In this document: one piece after another, positions 34,610 through 43,586 of the stretch | Layout of the letters: the number at the start of each line of letters is the position of its first letter | Numbering within the stretch: position 1 is the first letter of the stretch | Source: MKSF01 sp037190225 | GTDB taxonomy: Bacteria > Bacteroidota > Bacteroidia > Chitinophagales > Chitinophagaceae | Length of the DNA stretch: 64,000 bases | Reading direction: 5' to 3' | Assembly: GCA_037190225.1 (NCBI GenBank) | Contig: JBBCJL010000001.1 | Location: 124,001 to 188,000 of the forward strand | Notes under the pieces: model-generated | The model's input: the letters and a program-made list of their open reading frames with translations, nothing else | Databases searched by the model: none | Told to the model about the DNA's origin: nothing | Translations under genes and position numbers: made by a program

Positions 34610-35593
34610 TTATAACCCCTGCAATGCTGTAGTGATCTCTGCAAATGTTGCCGGCTGCGGCGATACATTAACGGTATGATTATTAGTCACTGTTATATTT
34701 TTCTGCACAGCCATATAGTACTGGTTGTTCTTTTCGGTCACGGTCATTACGTGGATCACGGAACCTACCGGGATATGATAGCCGGCATAGCCCATAGTGA
34801 AGCTGTTGGCATTCGGAAGGTAATTATAAAGTCCCGAAACGGAGTTGATCTGAGGGAATACCACATATACTTCCGTATTCTTCTCATTAAAGGTATTGTC
34901 CGGGAAGGTGACGCCAATATCTGTTTTGGGGCCGGTATGATTGAAGAAATAGTCACAGTTGATCCATCCCAGCGTAGTTACGCTGTCAAACGTAAAATAC
35001 AGGTTGACTCCGCCGTTAATATTATTATCCATCCTGTTGGACTTGGTGGTGCCTGTAGTGTCATCATACCACATCACCACGTTCCCGGCGGGCTGGGAGG
35101 ATTCATAGCCTTTGTAGAGGGCCATCAGGTCGCTTGGCGGGTTTTCCGTAGTAAGGAAGCTCACGGAATAATCCCTGACATATATTTCCGTATCTTCAAA
35201 TGATACTTCGATCTTAACCGCTCCGCCGCTTATCAGCCGCTGTTTATTTTCGGTGATGGTCTGTACCCTGTTGGCGATCATGGCCCTGTAATCAAGCGCC
35301 TCCGTAAGGGTGACCTTCAGATTGATCCCGCTGACAACATAATTATTATCCTTGTCCACAAAAGATTCGGGATGGAATTTAATGACAGTGCCGCCTGCAC
35401 CCTGTATAGTGACATATTCCCCTGACTTGACAGTGAAGGTCTGGGGCTGGCTCTTAAGCTGCTTGAAAAGCTCGTTCAGCTGGCTGGCCTGCGGGTCGTT
35501 ATTATTGTTATTATTCCTGTCCTTTTTACATCCTGCGATACTGAAAGCGGCCAGTAAAAAGCTGAATATCCAAAATAATGTTTTAATGCGCAT
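34610..35593 (-). CDS. Lipoprotein of unknown function
   Basis: 327 residues. The N-terminus (MRIKTLFWIFSFLLAAFSIAGC) carries a clear lipobox with the modified Cys at 22, followed by KKDRNNNNNNDP. No +2 Asp is present. The rest is beta-rich (FTVKSGEYVTIQGAGGTVI, IKFHPESFVDKDNNYVVSG), which resembles the ligand-less immunoglobulin-like parts of many Chitinophagaceae lipoproteins. No domain is recognised. It is a single-gene unit with its own terminator. Confidence 0.78.
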   Translation of the reverse strand: MRIKTLFWIFSFLLAAFSIAGCKKDRNNNNNNDPQASQLNELFKQLKSQPQTFTVKSGEYVTIQGAGGTVIKFHPESFVDKDNNYVVSGINLKVTLTEALDYRAMIANRVQTITENKQRLISGGAVKIEVSFEDTEIYVRDYSVSFLTTENPPSDLMALYKGYESSQPAGNVVMWYDDTTGTTKSNRMDNNINGGVNLYFTFDSVTTLGWINCDYFFNHTGPKTDIGVTFPDNTFNEKNTEVYVVFPQINSVSGLYNYLPNANSFTMGYAGYHIPVGSVIHVMTVTEKNNQYYMAVQKNITVTNNHTVNVSPQPATFAEITTALQGL

Positions 35594-35690
35594 AGTTGAA
35601 AAATTTAAAGATTCGAAATTATGTTATCCTGTCAATGAAGACGTATTCATTATTCCAAAAATTGGGTAACAGTTTCTTAAAAAATGTATA

Positions 35691-35717
35691 AAGCCGGAAG
35701 TATGTAACTTCCGGCTT
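35691..35717 (-). terminator. Terminator of the DedA gene
   Basis: A perfect 11-bp stem (AAGCCGGAAGT, 5-nt loop, ACTTCCGGCTT), followed on the minus strand by an AT-rich tract with a T run, lies 27 bp after the stop. Confidence 0.72.
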
Positions 35718-35743
35718 ACAGGCTTGTGAAACAGTAATATATC

Positions 35744-36421
35744 TTAAGGCTGGCTGTGCACAGGCTTTTTATCTTTTTTGATGAACATCTTATAGATGAT
35801 CGGTACGGTGGTGATCAGCACGATGCCTATAATGATATAATGTAAATAAGGCTCCGCTTTTTTACCCACCACGAATCCTATGGATACCAGTGAGCCTATC
35901 CATAATACGGCACCGATGATATTGTACATCGTAAATTTTTTATTATCCATTTTTACCACACCGGCAACGATAGGGGCAAAAGTTCTGACAATGGGCAGGA
36001 AGCGGGCAACAATGATAGCGGTACCGCCTCTCTTCTCGTAAAATTCTCGCGCCTGCTCCATATGCTTTCGCTTAAAGAGCCAGGTATCCTTCTTCTCAAA
36101 GAGCACAGGCCCCGTTTTCTTGCCAAACCAATAACCGACCATATTGCCCAGTACCGCGGCTCCCATAATAATGCCCAGCCACAATAAAAGATTCATTACC
36201 GGCTCGGCAAAGGGCTGTACCGTGCTGGCCAGTATCATGCCGGTGATGAAAAGCAAAGCGTCCCCGGGAAGGAAAAAGCCTATGAACAGGCCCGTTTCTG
36301 CGAATATGATAAAGGCGATAAGGTATAAGCCGCCATGGTGATTGATCCACTCAGCATTGACCAGCCTGTCTGTCATTATATAATGATAAGCCTCTTGAAT
36401 CCAACTCAATATTGCATCCAT
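35744..36421 (-). CDS. DedA family membrane protein
   Basis: 225 residues. Membrane helices are visible at about 30-52, 70-98, 145-175 and 190-212. The DedA signature FFLPGDALLFITGM is at about 49-62 and the second conserved block is IIVARFLPIVRTFAPIVAGV at about 136-155. DedA/Tvp38 proteins include flippases for undecaprenyl phosphate and for phospholipids, and act in the inner membrane. It is a single gene between the lipoprotein and the HEXXH protein. Confidence 0.93.
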   Translation of the reverse strand: MDAILSWIQEAYHYIMTDRLVNAEWINHHGGLYLIAFIIFAETGLFIGFFLPGDALLFITGMILASTVQPFAEPVMNLLLWLGIIMGAAVLGNMVGYWFGKKTGPVLFEKKDTWLFKRKHMEQAREFYEKRGGTAIIVARFLPIVRTFAPIVAGVVKMDNKKFTMYNIIGAVLWIGSLVSIGFVVGKKAEPYLHYIIIGIVLITTVPIIYKMFIKKDKKPVHSQP

Positions 36422-36492
36422 TTCGATTGTGTCTGATTTTAAATAGAAAGAAAAATTAGGTTTTGCAATTTACATTAAATAAATCTATTTTG

Positions 36493-36834
36493 TTAAATAA
36501 TGATATAGCAATAACCAATGGTTTGGAAATTTTCTTTTTCCATATCACGTGCCGCTATTTCAAAACGGTTGTAGCGGTACCCCTTCTGCAGGCTTTCTTT
36601 GATATAGAGATACAGGAATCTCCAGAAGCCCCATTCATGGAATTGCATGATGTGGGCAAGCTCGTGCTGCAGCCAGGCGCGGTTGTGCAGCAGCTCCTCC
36701 GCCGTGGCGTTGTGCAGGTAAATGGTATTGCCGATGGTAATGGCCATCCCGCCGGGTGACCTGAGCTTCCAGGCAGCCAGCCGGGCGAAGAGATGGTGCT
36801 CCCTGACGCGGATATAAAGAAATTTTTGCTTCAA
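36493..36834 (-). CDS. Small HEXXH protein (DUF4157-like)
   Basis: 113 residues. The zinc-protease-like motif H57-E58-L-A-H61 occurs in AWLQHELAHIMQF, followed by a Trp/Phe/Tyr-rich helix (HEWGFWRFLYLYIKE). This resembles the DUF4157 group found next to Nif3-like genes in Bacteroidota, but I am not certain of the family. It may be a peptidase or a small metal-binding protein. A third metal ligand is not obvious. It is divergently placed with respect to the Nif3-like gene, 47 bp away. Confidence 0.65.
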   Translation of the reverse strand: MKQKFLYIRVREHHLFARLAAWKLRSPGGMAITIGNTIYLHNATAEELLHNRAWLQHELAHIMQFHEWGFWRFLYLYIKESLQKGYRYNRFEIAARDMEKENFQTIGYCYIII

Positions 36835-36858
36835 AGCTTTTGTTTTGTAGTACTTTTG
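36825..36858 (+). promoter_or_regulatory. Promoter of the Nif3-like gene
   Basis: TTTG at 36825-36828, a 22-bp spacer and TACTTTTG at 36851-36858 match the Bacteroidota pattern. The ATG at 36882 is 23 bp after the -7 element, which supports that start over a longer frame beginning at 36840. Confidence 0.55.
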
Positions 36859-36881
36859 AACAGCAACAATTCTGGAATAGT

Positions 36882-37991
36882 ATGGCTGTTTATATCAAAG
36901 ATATCATTAAAATAATTGAAAACTTCGCTCCTTTATATTACCAGGAATCCTACGATAATGCCGGTGTGCAGGTGGGAGATGTGGAGCAGGAGGTAAAGGG
37001 TGTGCTGGTGACCCTTGATGTTACGGTGGCGGTCATGGATGAAGCGATAGCGAAAGGCTATAATTGTATCATCGCGCATCACCCGCTGATCTTTTCCGCT
37101 ATCAGGAAAATAACGGGCAGGAACGACACCGAACAGTGCATTATTAAGGCGATAAAGCATAATATTGTGCTGTACGCTGCCCATACCAACCTTGACAATA
37201 TGCTGCTGGGCGTCAATAGGGTGATCGCAGATCGCCTGCAGCTCTGCAATACCGCTATACTGGCGCCGAGCACGCATCATTCCCTTTGTAAATTTATCTG
37301 TTATGTGCCGCCTGCCTGGGTGGAGCAGGTGAAAGATGCGATCTTTGACGCGGGCGGCGGAGCAATAGGCAGTTACAGCGAATGCAGCTTTATGGTGAGC
37401 GGTACGGGTACATTCAGGCCCGGGGCCGATGCCCGCCCTGCGATAGGAGCAGCCGGCGGTCCGCGGGAAGCCGTTGAGGAGCTGAAGCTGGAGGTGCTCA
37501 TACCCGCTTACCTGTCCTCCGCGGTGCTGCAGGCCGTCCGGGCGGTGGGCTATTATGAAGAGGTGGCGTACGAGATCATACCGCTGAACAATACGGACCA
37601 GGGCATCGGGGCCGGCTATACCGGTACGCTGGATGCTCCTATGGAGCTGCCTTCTTTTCTGGAATACCTGAAAGACAGGATGCAACTGCAGGTGATCCGG
37701 TATGCGGGGCAGCCGCGCGGACTGATCCGTAAAGTGGCCGTATGCGGCGGTTCGGGAAGCTTCCTGCTGCAGGCGGCCAAAAGCGCGCAGGCGGATGTCC
37801 TTATCACGGCGGATTATAAATATCACCAGTTCTTTGAAGCGGGCAATGATATCCTGATAGCGGATATAGGGCATTACGAAAGCGAGATATTCACCAACGG
37901 GCTGCTCCTGGAGCTGCTCGCGTCCCGATATCCCGGCCTGGAAATAGAAGCGACCTCGGTATGCACCAATCCTGTGAAATATTTTTACTGA
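36882..37991 (+). CDS. Nif3-like dinuclear metal centre hexameric protein
   Basis: 369 residues from the ATG at 36882 (MAVYIKDIIKIIENFAPLYY). The metal-binding segments are IAHHPLIFSAI, AAHTNLDN and IADIGHYESE, with SYDNAGVQVG at the start. An inserted PII-like domain (about 130-240, with FICYVPPAWVEQVKDAIFD) is present, as in YqfO-type members. The family is widely conserved. It is annotated as a GTP cyclohydrolase I type 2 or as an uncharacterised metal-dependent hydrolase. It is probably transcribed alone, because the downstream zinc-ribbon gene has its own promoter. Confidence 0.9.
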   Translation: MAVYIKDIIKIIENFAPLYYQESYDNAGVQVGDVEQEVKGVLVTLDVTVAVMDEAIAKGYNCIIAHHPLIFSAIRKITGRNDTEQCIIKAIKHNIVLYAAHTNLDNMLLGVNRVIADRLQLCNTAILAPSTHHSLCKFICYVPPAWVEQVKDAIFDAGGGAIGSYSECSFMVSGTGTFRPGADARPAIGAAGGPREAVEELKLEVLIPAYLSSAVLQAVRAVGYYEEVAYEIIPLNNTDQGIGAGYTGTLDAPMELPSFLEYLKDRMQLQVIRYAGQPRGLIRKVAVCGGSGSFLLQAAKSAQADVLITADYKYHQFFEAGNDILIADIGHYESEIFTNGLLLELLASRYPGLEIEATSVCTNPVKYFY

Positions 37992-38027
37992 TTATCAGAT
38001 ATAAGTATAATATAATAAAATTCCGGA

Positions 38028-38060
38028 TTGATGTATTTTGACTATTATTACTTAACTTTG
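38028..38060 (+). promoter_or_regulatory. Promoter of the zinc-ribbon gene
   Basis: TTG at 38028-38030, a 22-bp spacer and TAACTTTG at 38053-38060 match the Bacteroidota promoter pattern. The ATG is 48 bp after the -7 element. Confidence 0.55.
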
Positions 38061-38108
38061 CAGTTATTTTCCTAACAGACTACATTTAAAAAGTATTATT
38101 TTTAATAT

Positions 38109-38867
38109 ATGGCTACGATTTCAAAAGATTTTTCTATTGAAGAAAAATTATCAGCAGTATTGACACTTCAGAAGATTGATTCTAAAATAGATGAAATCAA
38201 GATACTGAAAGGAGAATTACCGATGGAGGTAAATGACCTGGAGGATGAAGTGCAGGGCCTGCAGACGCGTATTGAGAACATCAATAGCGAGATTGAAAAG
38301 ATAGAGAACTACATTGCGAGCAGAAGGGATGCCAAAAAAGAAGCGGAAGCATTGATCAAGAAGTATGAGAAGCAGCAGAACAGCGTCAAGAACAGTAGGG
38401 AATTCGAAGCACTGGAAAAAGAAATGGAATTGCAGGAGCTGGAAATGAAATTATGCGACAAGCAGATCAGGGATGCAGATAAGAAGATGCTGGATGCGCA
38501 GGAATTGCTGGGTAAGACCGAGCAGAAGCTGGCTATTAAGAACGAAATACTGGTAGTAAAGCAGAAGGAGCTGGAAAAAATCATCAAGGATACGGAAAAA
38601 GAGGAAAAGGAGCTGTCTAAAAAATCTGATGAAGCGAAGGAGAAAGTGGACGAAAGGCTGCTTTCTGCCTATGAGCGTATCAGGGGCAACTACAGGAACG
38701 GGCTGGCAGTAGTGCCGGTAATGAGGAATTCCTGTGGTGGCTGCTTTAATGTGATCCCGCCGCAAAGACAAACGGAGATAGGACAACGTAAGAAGATCAT
38801 CGTATGTGAGCACTGCGGCCGTGTGCTGGTGGACAATGACCTGAATGATGCCATAAATATCGACTAA
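38109..38867 (+). CDS. Coiled-coil protein with C4-type zinc ribbon
   Basis: 252 residues. A long helical region (about 15-200) of heptad-rich, charged sequence (EVQGLQTRIENINSEIEKIE) forms a hairpin coiled coil, and the C-terminus has a four-Cys zinc ribbon (Cys209, Cys212, Cys233, Cys236; NSCGGCFNVI and CEHCGRVL). This is the CT398-like family with a conserved zinc ribbon, which is common in bacteria and of unclear role. It often sits next to Nif3-like genes, as here (118 bp apart), so a shared process is likely. A strong terminator follows. Confidence 0.9.
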   Translation: MATISKDFSIEEKLSAVLTLQKIDSKIDEIKILKGELPMEVNDLEDEVQGLQTRIENINSEIEKIENYIASRRDAKKEAEALIKKYEKQQNSVKNSREFEALEKEMELQELEMKLCDKQIRDADKKMLDAQELLGKTEQKLAIKNEILVVKQKELEKIIKDTEKEEKELSKKSDEAKEKVDERLLSAYERIRGNYRNGLAVVPVMRNSCGGCFNVIPPQRQTEIGQRKKIIVCEHCGRVLVDNDLNDAINID

Positions 38868-38891
38868 GCATAACGACAAAGTTATTATCCA

Positions 38892-38932
38892 AAAACAGCA
38901 GCGCCACCTACTACGGGTGGCGCTGCTGTTTT
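38892..38932 (+). terminator. Terminator of the zinc-ribbon gene
   Basis: A perfect 17-bp stem (AAAACAGCAGCGCCACC, 7-nt loop) has flanking T and A tracts, 25 bp after the stop. Confidence 0.83.
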
Positions 38933-39011
38933 AGGGTCAGGTAGCAGGCTTTGACCCGGTGCCGTAATCGGGAAATCTTGCAACCAAGCGCTGCTGCTAA
39001 AAAGCGGCTGT

Positions 39012-39068
39012 CTGAAAAGTAAACAACCCTGTCATATTGAGCTAAGTCGCAATATTGACAGGGTTGTT
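39012..39068. repeat. Dispersed hairpin element, copy 2
   Basis: A 57-bp near-copy of 27186-27241 with the same GTAAACA and CCCTGTCA left arm, the GAGCTAAGTC loop and the ATATTGACAGGGTTGTT right arm. The two arms form an 18-bp stem with one bulged base. It lies 60 bp after the pyrG stop. In both copies the gene that ends next to it is on the minus strand. Confidence 0.7.
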
Positions 39069-39127
39069 TATCTATACTTTTTATACAGCTTGTTTTTCAG
39101 GGACTGTATGTATTAGGTGTTGATTGC

Positions 39128-40750
39128 TTATTTTACTTCTTTTGTATCCCGGTACTTTTTGGCTGCGGCGATAAAGCTTACAAACAGAGGTGCCGGGGCT
39201 TCTACCGTGCTTTTATACTCCGGGTGAAACTGCGCGCCCAGGAAGAAGGGGTGGGTGGGGATCTCCACGGCTTCCACGAGACCTGTCTGGGGATTCTTAC
39301 CTACCGCGCGCATGCCCTTGGCCTCAAATTCGTCCAGGTAGGCATTATTGAACTCGTAACGGTGCCTGTGACGTTCCTGTACCGTTTTGGCGCTATAGGC
39401 GCCGGCCAGTATGCTGCCGGGAGCAATTTCGCAGTCATAGCTTCCAAGGCGCATCGTACCGCCCATATGCTCTATATTCTTTTGCTCCTCCATTAAATGG
39501 ATCACGGGATGCGGGGTTTCCGGGTCCATTTCCGTAGAAAAGGCGTCAGCGTGTCCCAGCACGTTCCGGGCAAACTCCACTACAGCCATCTGCATACCGA
39601 GGCAGATGCCGAAAAACGGAATGCCGTTTTCCCTGGCATAGCGGATCGCTTCTATCTTACCTTCTATGCCCCGTTGTCCGAAACCGGGTGCTACCAGTAT
39701 GCCGTCCAGGTTCTGCAGCTGCTCTACGGCATTCTCTACGGTGAGGTGCTCTGAGTGGACGTTCCTGACCTCCACCTTGCATTCGTTGATGGCGCCGGCA
39801 TGGATGAGCGCTTCCAGGATGGACTTGTAGGCATCCTGCAGCTCCACGTATTTACCGATAAGTCCTATAGTTACCTTATGCTTGGGATAGCGGAGCTTGC
39901 TGAGAAAGTCTTTCCATTTGGCAAGATCCGGCTCCTGCTCTGTACTGAAACCGAGCAGCTTGAGACAGATCGTATCCAGGCCTTCGTTTTGCATCATCAG
40001 CGGCACGGCGTAAATGGAATCAGCATCCAGTGATTCGATCACCGCTTCTTTTTTAACATTGCAGAACTGGGCGATCTTACGCTTCAGCTCATCATATAAA
40101 GGCTGTTCCGTTCTGCATACGATCACATCCGGGTGAATGCCGTTCTCGCTCAGCAGCTTTACGGAATGTTGGGTCGGTTTGGTCTTCAGCTCTTTGGCAG
40201 CCTTCAGGTAAGGGATCAGGGTCAGGTGGACCACCAGGCAGTTGTCATCGCCGAGGTCCCATTTCAATTGCCTTACGGCTTCAATATAAGGTAAGGACTC
40301 AATATCACCTACGGTGCCGCCCAGCTCAGTGATCACGAAATCATAGCCATGGCTTTCATCCCCGAGCAGCAGCATGCGGCGCTTGATCTCATCCGTGATA
40401 TGTGGGATCACCTGCACGGTCTTACCGAGATAGGCACCCTGGCGCTCCTTATTGATGACATGCTGGTAAACCCTGCCTGTAGTTACATTATTGGCCTGGG
40501 AAGTAGGGGTGTTTAAAAAGCGTTCGTAATGGCCCAGGTCAAGGTCCGTTTCCGCGCCGTCATTCGTAACATAGCACTCTCCATGTTCGTAGGGATTCAG
40601 GGTCCCCGGGTCTACGTTGATGTAGGGGTCAAATTTTTGGATGGTAGTTTTAAAACCTCTTGCCTGTAGCAGTTTTGCCAGTGATGCAGCTATGATACCT
40701 TTACCTAATGAAGATGTAACCCCGCCGGTTACGAAGATGTACTTTGCCAT
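39128..40750 (-). CDS. pyrG: CTP synthase
   Basis: 540 residues. The N-terminal synthetase domain (about 1-265) has the P-loop GGVTSSLGKGIIAASL and the CTP/UTP pocket. The C-terminal glutamine amidotransferase domain has the nucleophile region FFGICLGMQMAVVEF and the His-Glu pair in HPEYKST. It makes CTP from UTP with glutamine. It is a single-gene unit with a -7 element at 40825-40832 and the hairpin element at 39012-39068 downstream. Confidence 0.97.
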   Translation of the reverse strand: MAKYIFVTGGVTSSLGKGIIAASLAKLLQARGFKTTIQKFDPYINVDPGTLNPYEHGECYVTNDGAETDLDLGHYERFLNTPTSQANNVTTGRVYQHVINKERQGAYLGKTVQVIPHITDEIKRRMLLLGDESHGYDFVITELGGTVGDIESLPYIEAVRQLKWDLGDDNCLVVHLTLIPYLKAAKELKTKPTQHSVKLLSENGIHPDVIVCRTEQPLYDELKRKIAQFCNVKKEAVIESLDADSIYAVPLMMQNEGLDTICLKLLGFSTEQEPDLAKWKDFLSKLRYPKHKVTIGLIGKYVELQDAYKSILEALIHAGAINECKVEVRNVHSEHLTVENAVEQLQNLDGILVAPGFGQRGIEGKIEAIRYARENGIPFFGICLGMQMAVVEFARNVLGHADAFSTEMDPETPHPVIHLMEEQKNIEHMGGTMRLGSYDCEIAPGSILAGAYSAKTVQERHRHRYEFNNAYLDEFEAKGMRAVGKNPQTGLVEAVEIPTHPFFLGAQFHPEYKSTVEAPAPLFVSFIAAAKKYRDTKEVK

Positions 40751-40824
40751 GATACGATTGCTTTTTATCTTGACCGGAGTGGTTGAGGAATAACAAAGAA
40801 GATTGCTATTGTTTATCGGTCATG

Positions 40825-40832
40825 CAAAGGTA
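40825..40832 (-). promoter_or_regulatory. -7 element of pyrG
   Basis: The minus strand reads TACCTTTG, a full match to TAnnTTTG, 75 bp before the ATG. A run of Ts is at the -33 position instead of TTTG. Confidence 0.5.
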
Positions 40833-41009
40833 GGATAATTATTGTGTTATAAAAATTCCTTTTGTTTTTTATTGTAGCTGAAGGGACGGATCAAGGCCGC
40901 AGCGGGCCTGCTTTTATGATTTAATAACGATAGGTTAATGTTGTGGCTGTAGCCGCTTTTCAGTAGCGGGTTGCCGGCAGGCTGAAGCGCAGTGGAAGGC
41001 AGCGGGCCG

Positions 41010-42320
41010 TTACTGTGTGGGTACGACCTCGTACCGGATGTTCCGGTGCTGCAGCAGCTCCAGTATCTCAGACTCTTTCTGCTGCCACTTCCGCCGGGTT
41101 CCGGAGAACTGGAAACTGATCCTGGACTGTACCACCGGGTCGGGGTGCAGCGTAACGAAAAAGAGCTTTCTCAGTCCGCGTGTCACCAGGTTGACCTTAA
41201 AGGCCTGGCTGAGCGGAATGAAGTACACTGTTTGAACGGGTCTCAGCCGCAGGGTGAGGTGCTCTATCGTTTCGATAGGCATTCCGCTGTGGAGGCAGAT
41301 AATATTGTCGTTTCCCGGGTCGATATTATGGGTGCCCGAAGCCGGCTGCCACTGCAGGTCCGTAATGTAATTCCTGATGATATCAGCATCGGGGAGCAGG
41401 GGAGTTGTGCCCTGCGCTTTTTTCAGCAGGAGGTTGTTCTGTTTGCGCAGGGTCTGGTAGATATTCCATATGGACCACTTCAGGTAATCCAGCGCAATAG
41501 GGCTGTAGCGTTCGGGTACGGAGGCTTCAAGGACCGTGCTGTAGGACATATAGCAGGTATTGGCGGTCTCGTATTCCCTTTCCGGTATGCGGACAACGAG
41601 GTCCTTATTCTTAGCATAGATCTTCCACACGATCCTGCGGACATCATCCCCGGATTCAAAGCTCTTATAATGTAAATAATCACCGTCCTTTTTCCGCGGC
41701 ACTACCAGCGCTTCCTTATCCTCCTGGTGTATCAGGGGCTGGATGATCCTGTCCGGGAGCGGCCTGTCAGGCGGATAATTATGGAACTGGTAATCCGTGG
41801 GTATCGTTACGGGTAAGGCGGTCATTCTCAGGATATCCACATATTGCAGGGTTACAGTACGGAACCTGTACGGGAGATAGTGAGGCAGCTCCAGCGGCTG
41901 GGTGCTTTGCGTGCCGATGGGCTTAAAAAGGCGGAACTTGTTCTTTAAGAACAGCACGGGATGGATATAGTCCTGCCGGTCCGTAGTGATGAACGCGTGC
42001 AGGACACCTATCAGGGGCGCAAATGCTTCCCGTACCATAATGGTGAGCCTGTTCCGGCGGTCCTTGGTGATGTCCAGGCTGTTGGTATGATGCCTGATGA
42101 TCATGAAATTGATCAGCCACAGAAGCCCGTTGACCCAGAGCGCGAAAACGGTGACTATGGACAGGCCGTAAAATACAACATCCAGCAGGAGCCTGATCAC
42201 CTTATCGCTGGCGCGGATATCCGTTACATCGCCCATAAGCTCCGGCTGATGGGTCTTTAAATAAAAAAGTCCCCACAGGATGATCACCATTAAGAAAAAA
42301 TTGATCCTTAAGGGACTCAC
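41010..42320 (-). CDS. DUF58 domain membrane protein
   Basis: 436 residues. Two or three N-terminal membrane helices (about 5-23, 45-75) are followed by a cytoplasmic or periplasmic region with the DUF58 signature SFESGDDVRRIVWKIYAKNK and LVVRIPEREYE. DUF58 proteins usually occur in operons with a MoxR-type ATPase and VWA proteins. None of these is next to this gene, although a VWA lipoprotein is encoded at 49845. The C-terminal ~200 residues are alpha/beta and unassigned. It lies 69 bp downstream of the GNAT gene on the same strand, so co-transcription is possible. Confidence 0.8.
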   Translation of the reverse strand: MSPLRINFFLMVIILWGLFYLKTHQPELMGDVTDIRASDKVIRLLLDVVFYGLSIVTVFALWVNGLLWLINFMIIRHHTNSLDITKDRRNRLTIMVREAFAPLIGVLHAFITTDRQDYIHPVLFLKNKFRLFKPIGTQSTQPLELPHYLPYRFRTVTLQYVDILRMTALPVTIPTDYQFHNYPPDRPLPDRIIQPLIHQEDKEALVVPRKKDGDYLHYKSFESGDDVRRIVWKIYAKNKDLVVRIPEREYETANTCYMSYSTVLEASVPERYSPIALDYLKWSIWNIYQTLRKQNNLLLKKAQGTTPLLPDADIIRNYITDLQWQPASGTHNIDPGNDNIICLHSGMPIETIEHLTLRLRPVQTVYFIPLSQAFKVNLVTRGLRKLFFVTLHPDPVVQSRISFQFSGTRRKWQQKESEILELLQHRNIRYEVVPTQ

Positions 42321-42389
42321 CAGGAGTATATATCGCCATATTTTCCGAATCCTTCTGATAAGATATGAATTATATTAACCTCAGGTTGG

Positions 42390-43232
42390 TTACGCGAGGG
42401 ACAACTTCATTTCATACTGCTTGATAAACAGCTCAAAGCCTATCCTGTTCAGGAACTTGGCCCCGGATACTTCTGACTGGAGATTGATGATCTCCACATC
42501 CGTATCGCCTGTATGGTGGGCCAGGGCATTGAAAAGACGCGAGGCTATATGCCTGTTCCTGTATTCCCTGGCAACCGCGAACTGCTGCACACGCTTGGTG
42601 ATATTATTGAAGAACAGGTAGCCTATGATCTGCGCATCCTTTTTATAGGTAATGCAGGTAATGGCCTCCTTGACGTTTTCAATGGACAGCACATCATTCT
42701 GCCAGGTAGGTTCCCAGTCCCATATCCAGGACAGGTTATCGGCCTGCCACTCATTGGTGATCTCGATATTTTCATCCAGGGCGGACTGCAGTTGCTTGAC
42801 CTTACCCCTGTAGCATTCCAGTATGCGGGATATGGTGAATCCCACTTCTATATAGCTTTTCAGGGCGGGCACGTTGGAGGTGATGGCTTCCAGCTGTATC
42901 TGCCTGTAGCCCTGCTCTTGCAGTACCGGTATGATATGCTCATACATCCTGACGGTCAGTTTCTGCTTCCTGAATTCAGGCAGCACGCCCGTAATGCTGT
43001 TATAGGCATTCTTCTGGTTGTCTACCACTTTGGAGCCGTGCAATATAAAGCCTGCCAGTACATCGCCTTCGAAGGCGCCTACGGAAATAGCCAGGTCTAT
43101 TTGTTCCGAAACTATCTTCAGGCGCAGCTTTTCCGGTGTGAGGCGTACCTGGGAAATATAGTCGGCAAAGGATTTGTTGATCGTTTCCAGTAAAATATCA
43201 ACGGGTATATGTTCTAAGGTCTTAAACTCCAT
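42390..43232 (-). CDS. Protein with two GNAT acetyltransferase domains
   Basis: 280 residues. Two GNAT-like domains are arranged in tandem. The first has SITGVLPEFRKQKLTVRMYE, resembling the acetyl-CoA-binding loop with R/Q-x-x-G/K, and the second has QFAVAREYRNRHIASRLFNA. The substrate is unknown. The N-terminal domain is more conserved. Similar double GNATs are annotated as GNAT family N-acetyltransferases in Bacteroidota. The gene has a possible promoter at 43262-43269 and may be co-transcribed with the DUF58 gene that follows. Confidence 0.8.
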   Translation of the reverse strand: MEFKTLEHIPVDILLETINKSFADYISQVRLTPEKLRLKIVSEQIDLAISVGAFEGDVLAGFILHGSKVVDNQKNAYNSITGVLPEFRKQKLTVRMYEHIIPVLQEQGYRQIQLEAITSNVPALKSYIEVGFTISRILECYRGKVKQLQSALDENIEITNEWQADNLSWIWDWEPTWQNDVLSIENVKEAITCITYKKDAQIIGYLFFNNITKRVQQFAVAREYRNRHIASRLFNALAHHTGDTDVEIINLQSEVSGAKFLNRIGFELFIKQYEMKLSLA

Positions 43233-43261
43233 AGGTCTCTGTTATATGATGTAACGGCTTT

Positions 43262-43269
43262 CAAAAGTA
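43262..43269 (-). promoter_or_regulatory. -7 element of the GNAT gene
   Basis: The minus strand reads TACTTTTG, a full match to TAnnTTTG, 30 bp before the ATG at 43232. The -33 box is not evident. Confidence 0.4.
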
Positions 43270-43495
43270 ATTAATATTTAATTACGATGACGGCATTATA
43301 TCTTCTTATATGTTTTCGTGCGCGTTAAAGTTTTTCCCGGGACCCTGCTGTCGTCAGCAGGAGATATGCCCGGGGATCGCTCCTGCTTTTTACAATTTAT
43401 TAAGACGTATTTTTTGTTATAAATTTCTGAATAATAATTTGTTATAAATATTGTTAATAATATTGATGTGGAAGTGTGGCACAGGTGTGCGAATA

Positions 43496-43527
43496 TTTCC
43501 TTTATAGTATTGAAAGCACTACCTTTG
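43496..43527 (+). promoter_or_regulatory. Promoter of the FMN glutamate synthase-like gene
   Basis: TTTC at 43496-43499, a 20-bp spacer and TACCTTTG at 43520-43527 match the Bacteroidota promoter with one mismatch in the -33 box. The ATG at 43587 is 60 bp downstream. The rest of the 43270-43495 stretch is AT-rich and shows no gene. Confidence 0.55.
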
Positions 43528-43586
43528 CCGGAATTATGACAATTATTTATTGAAAATAACAAACATTCTTTAAATTCTTTTTGGTT

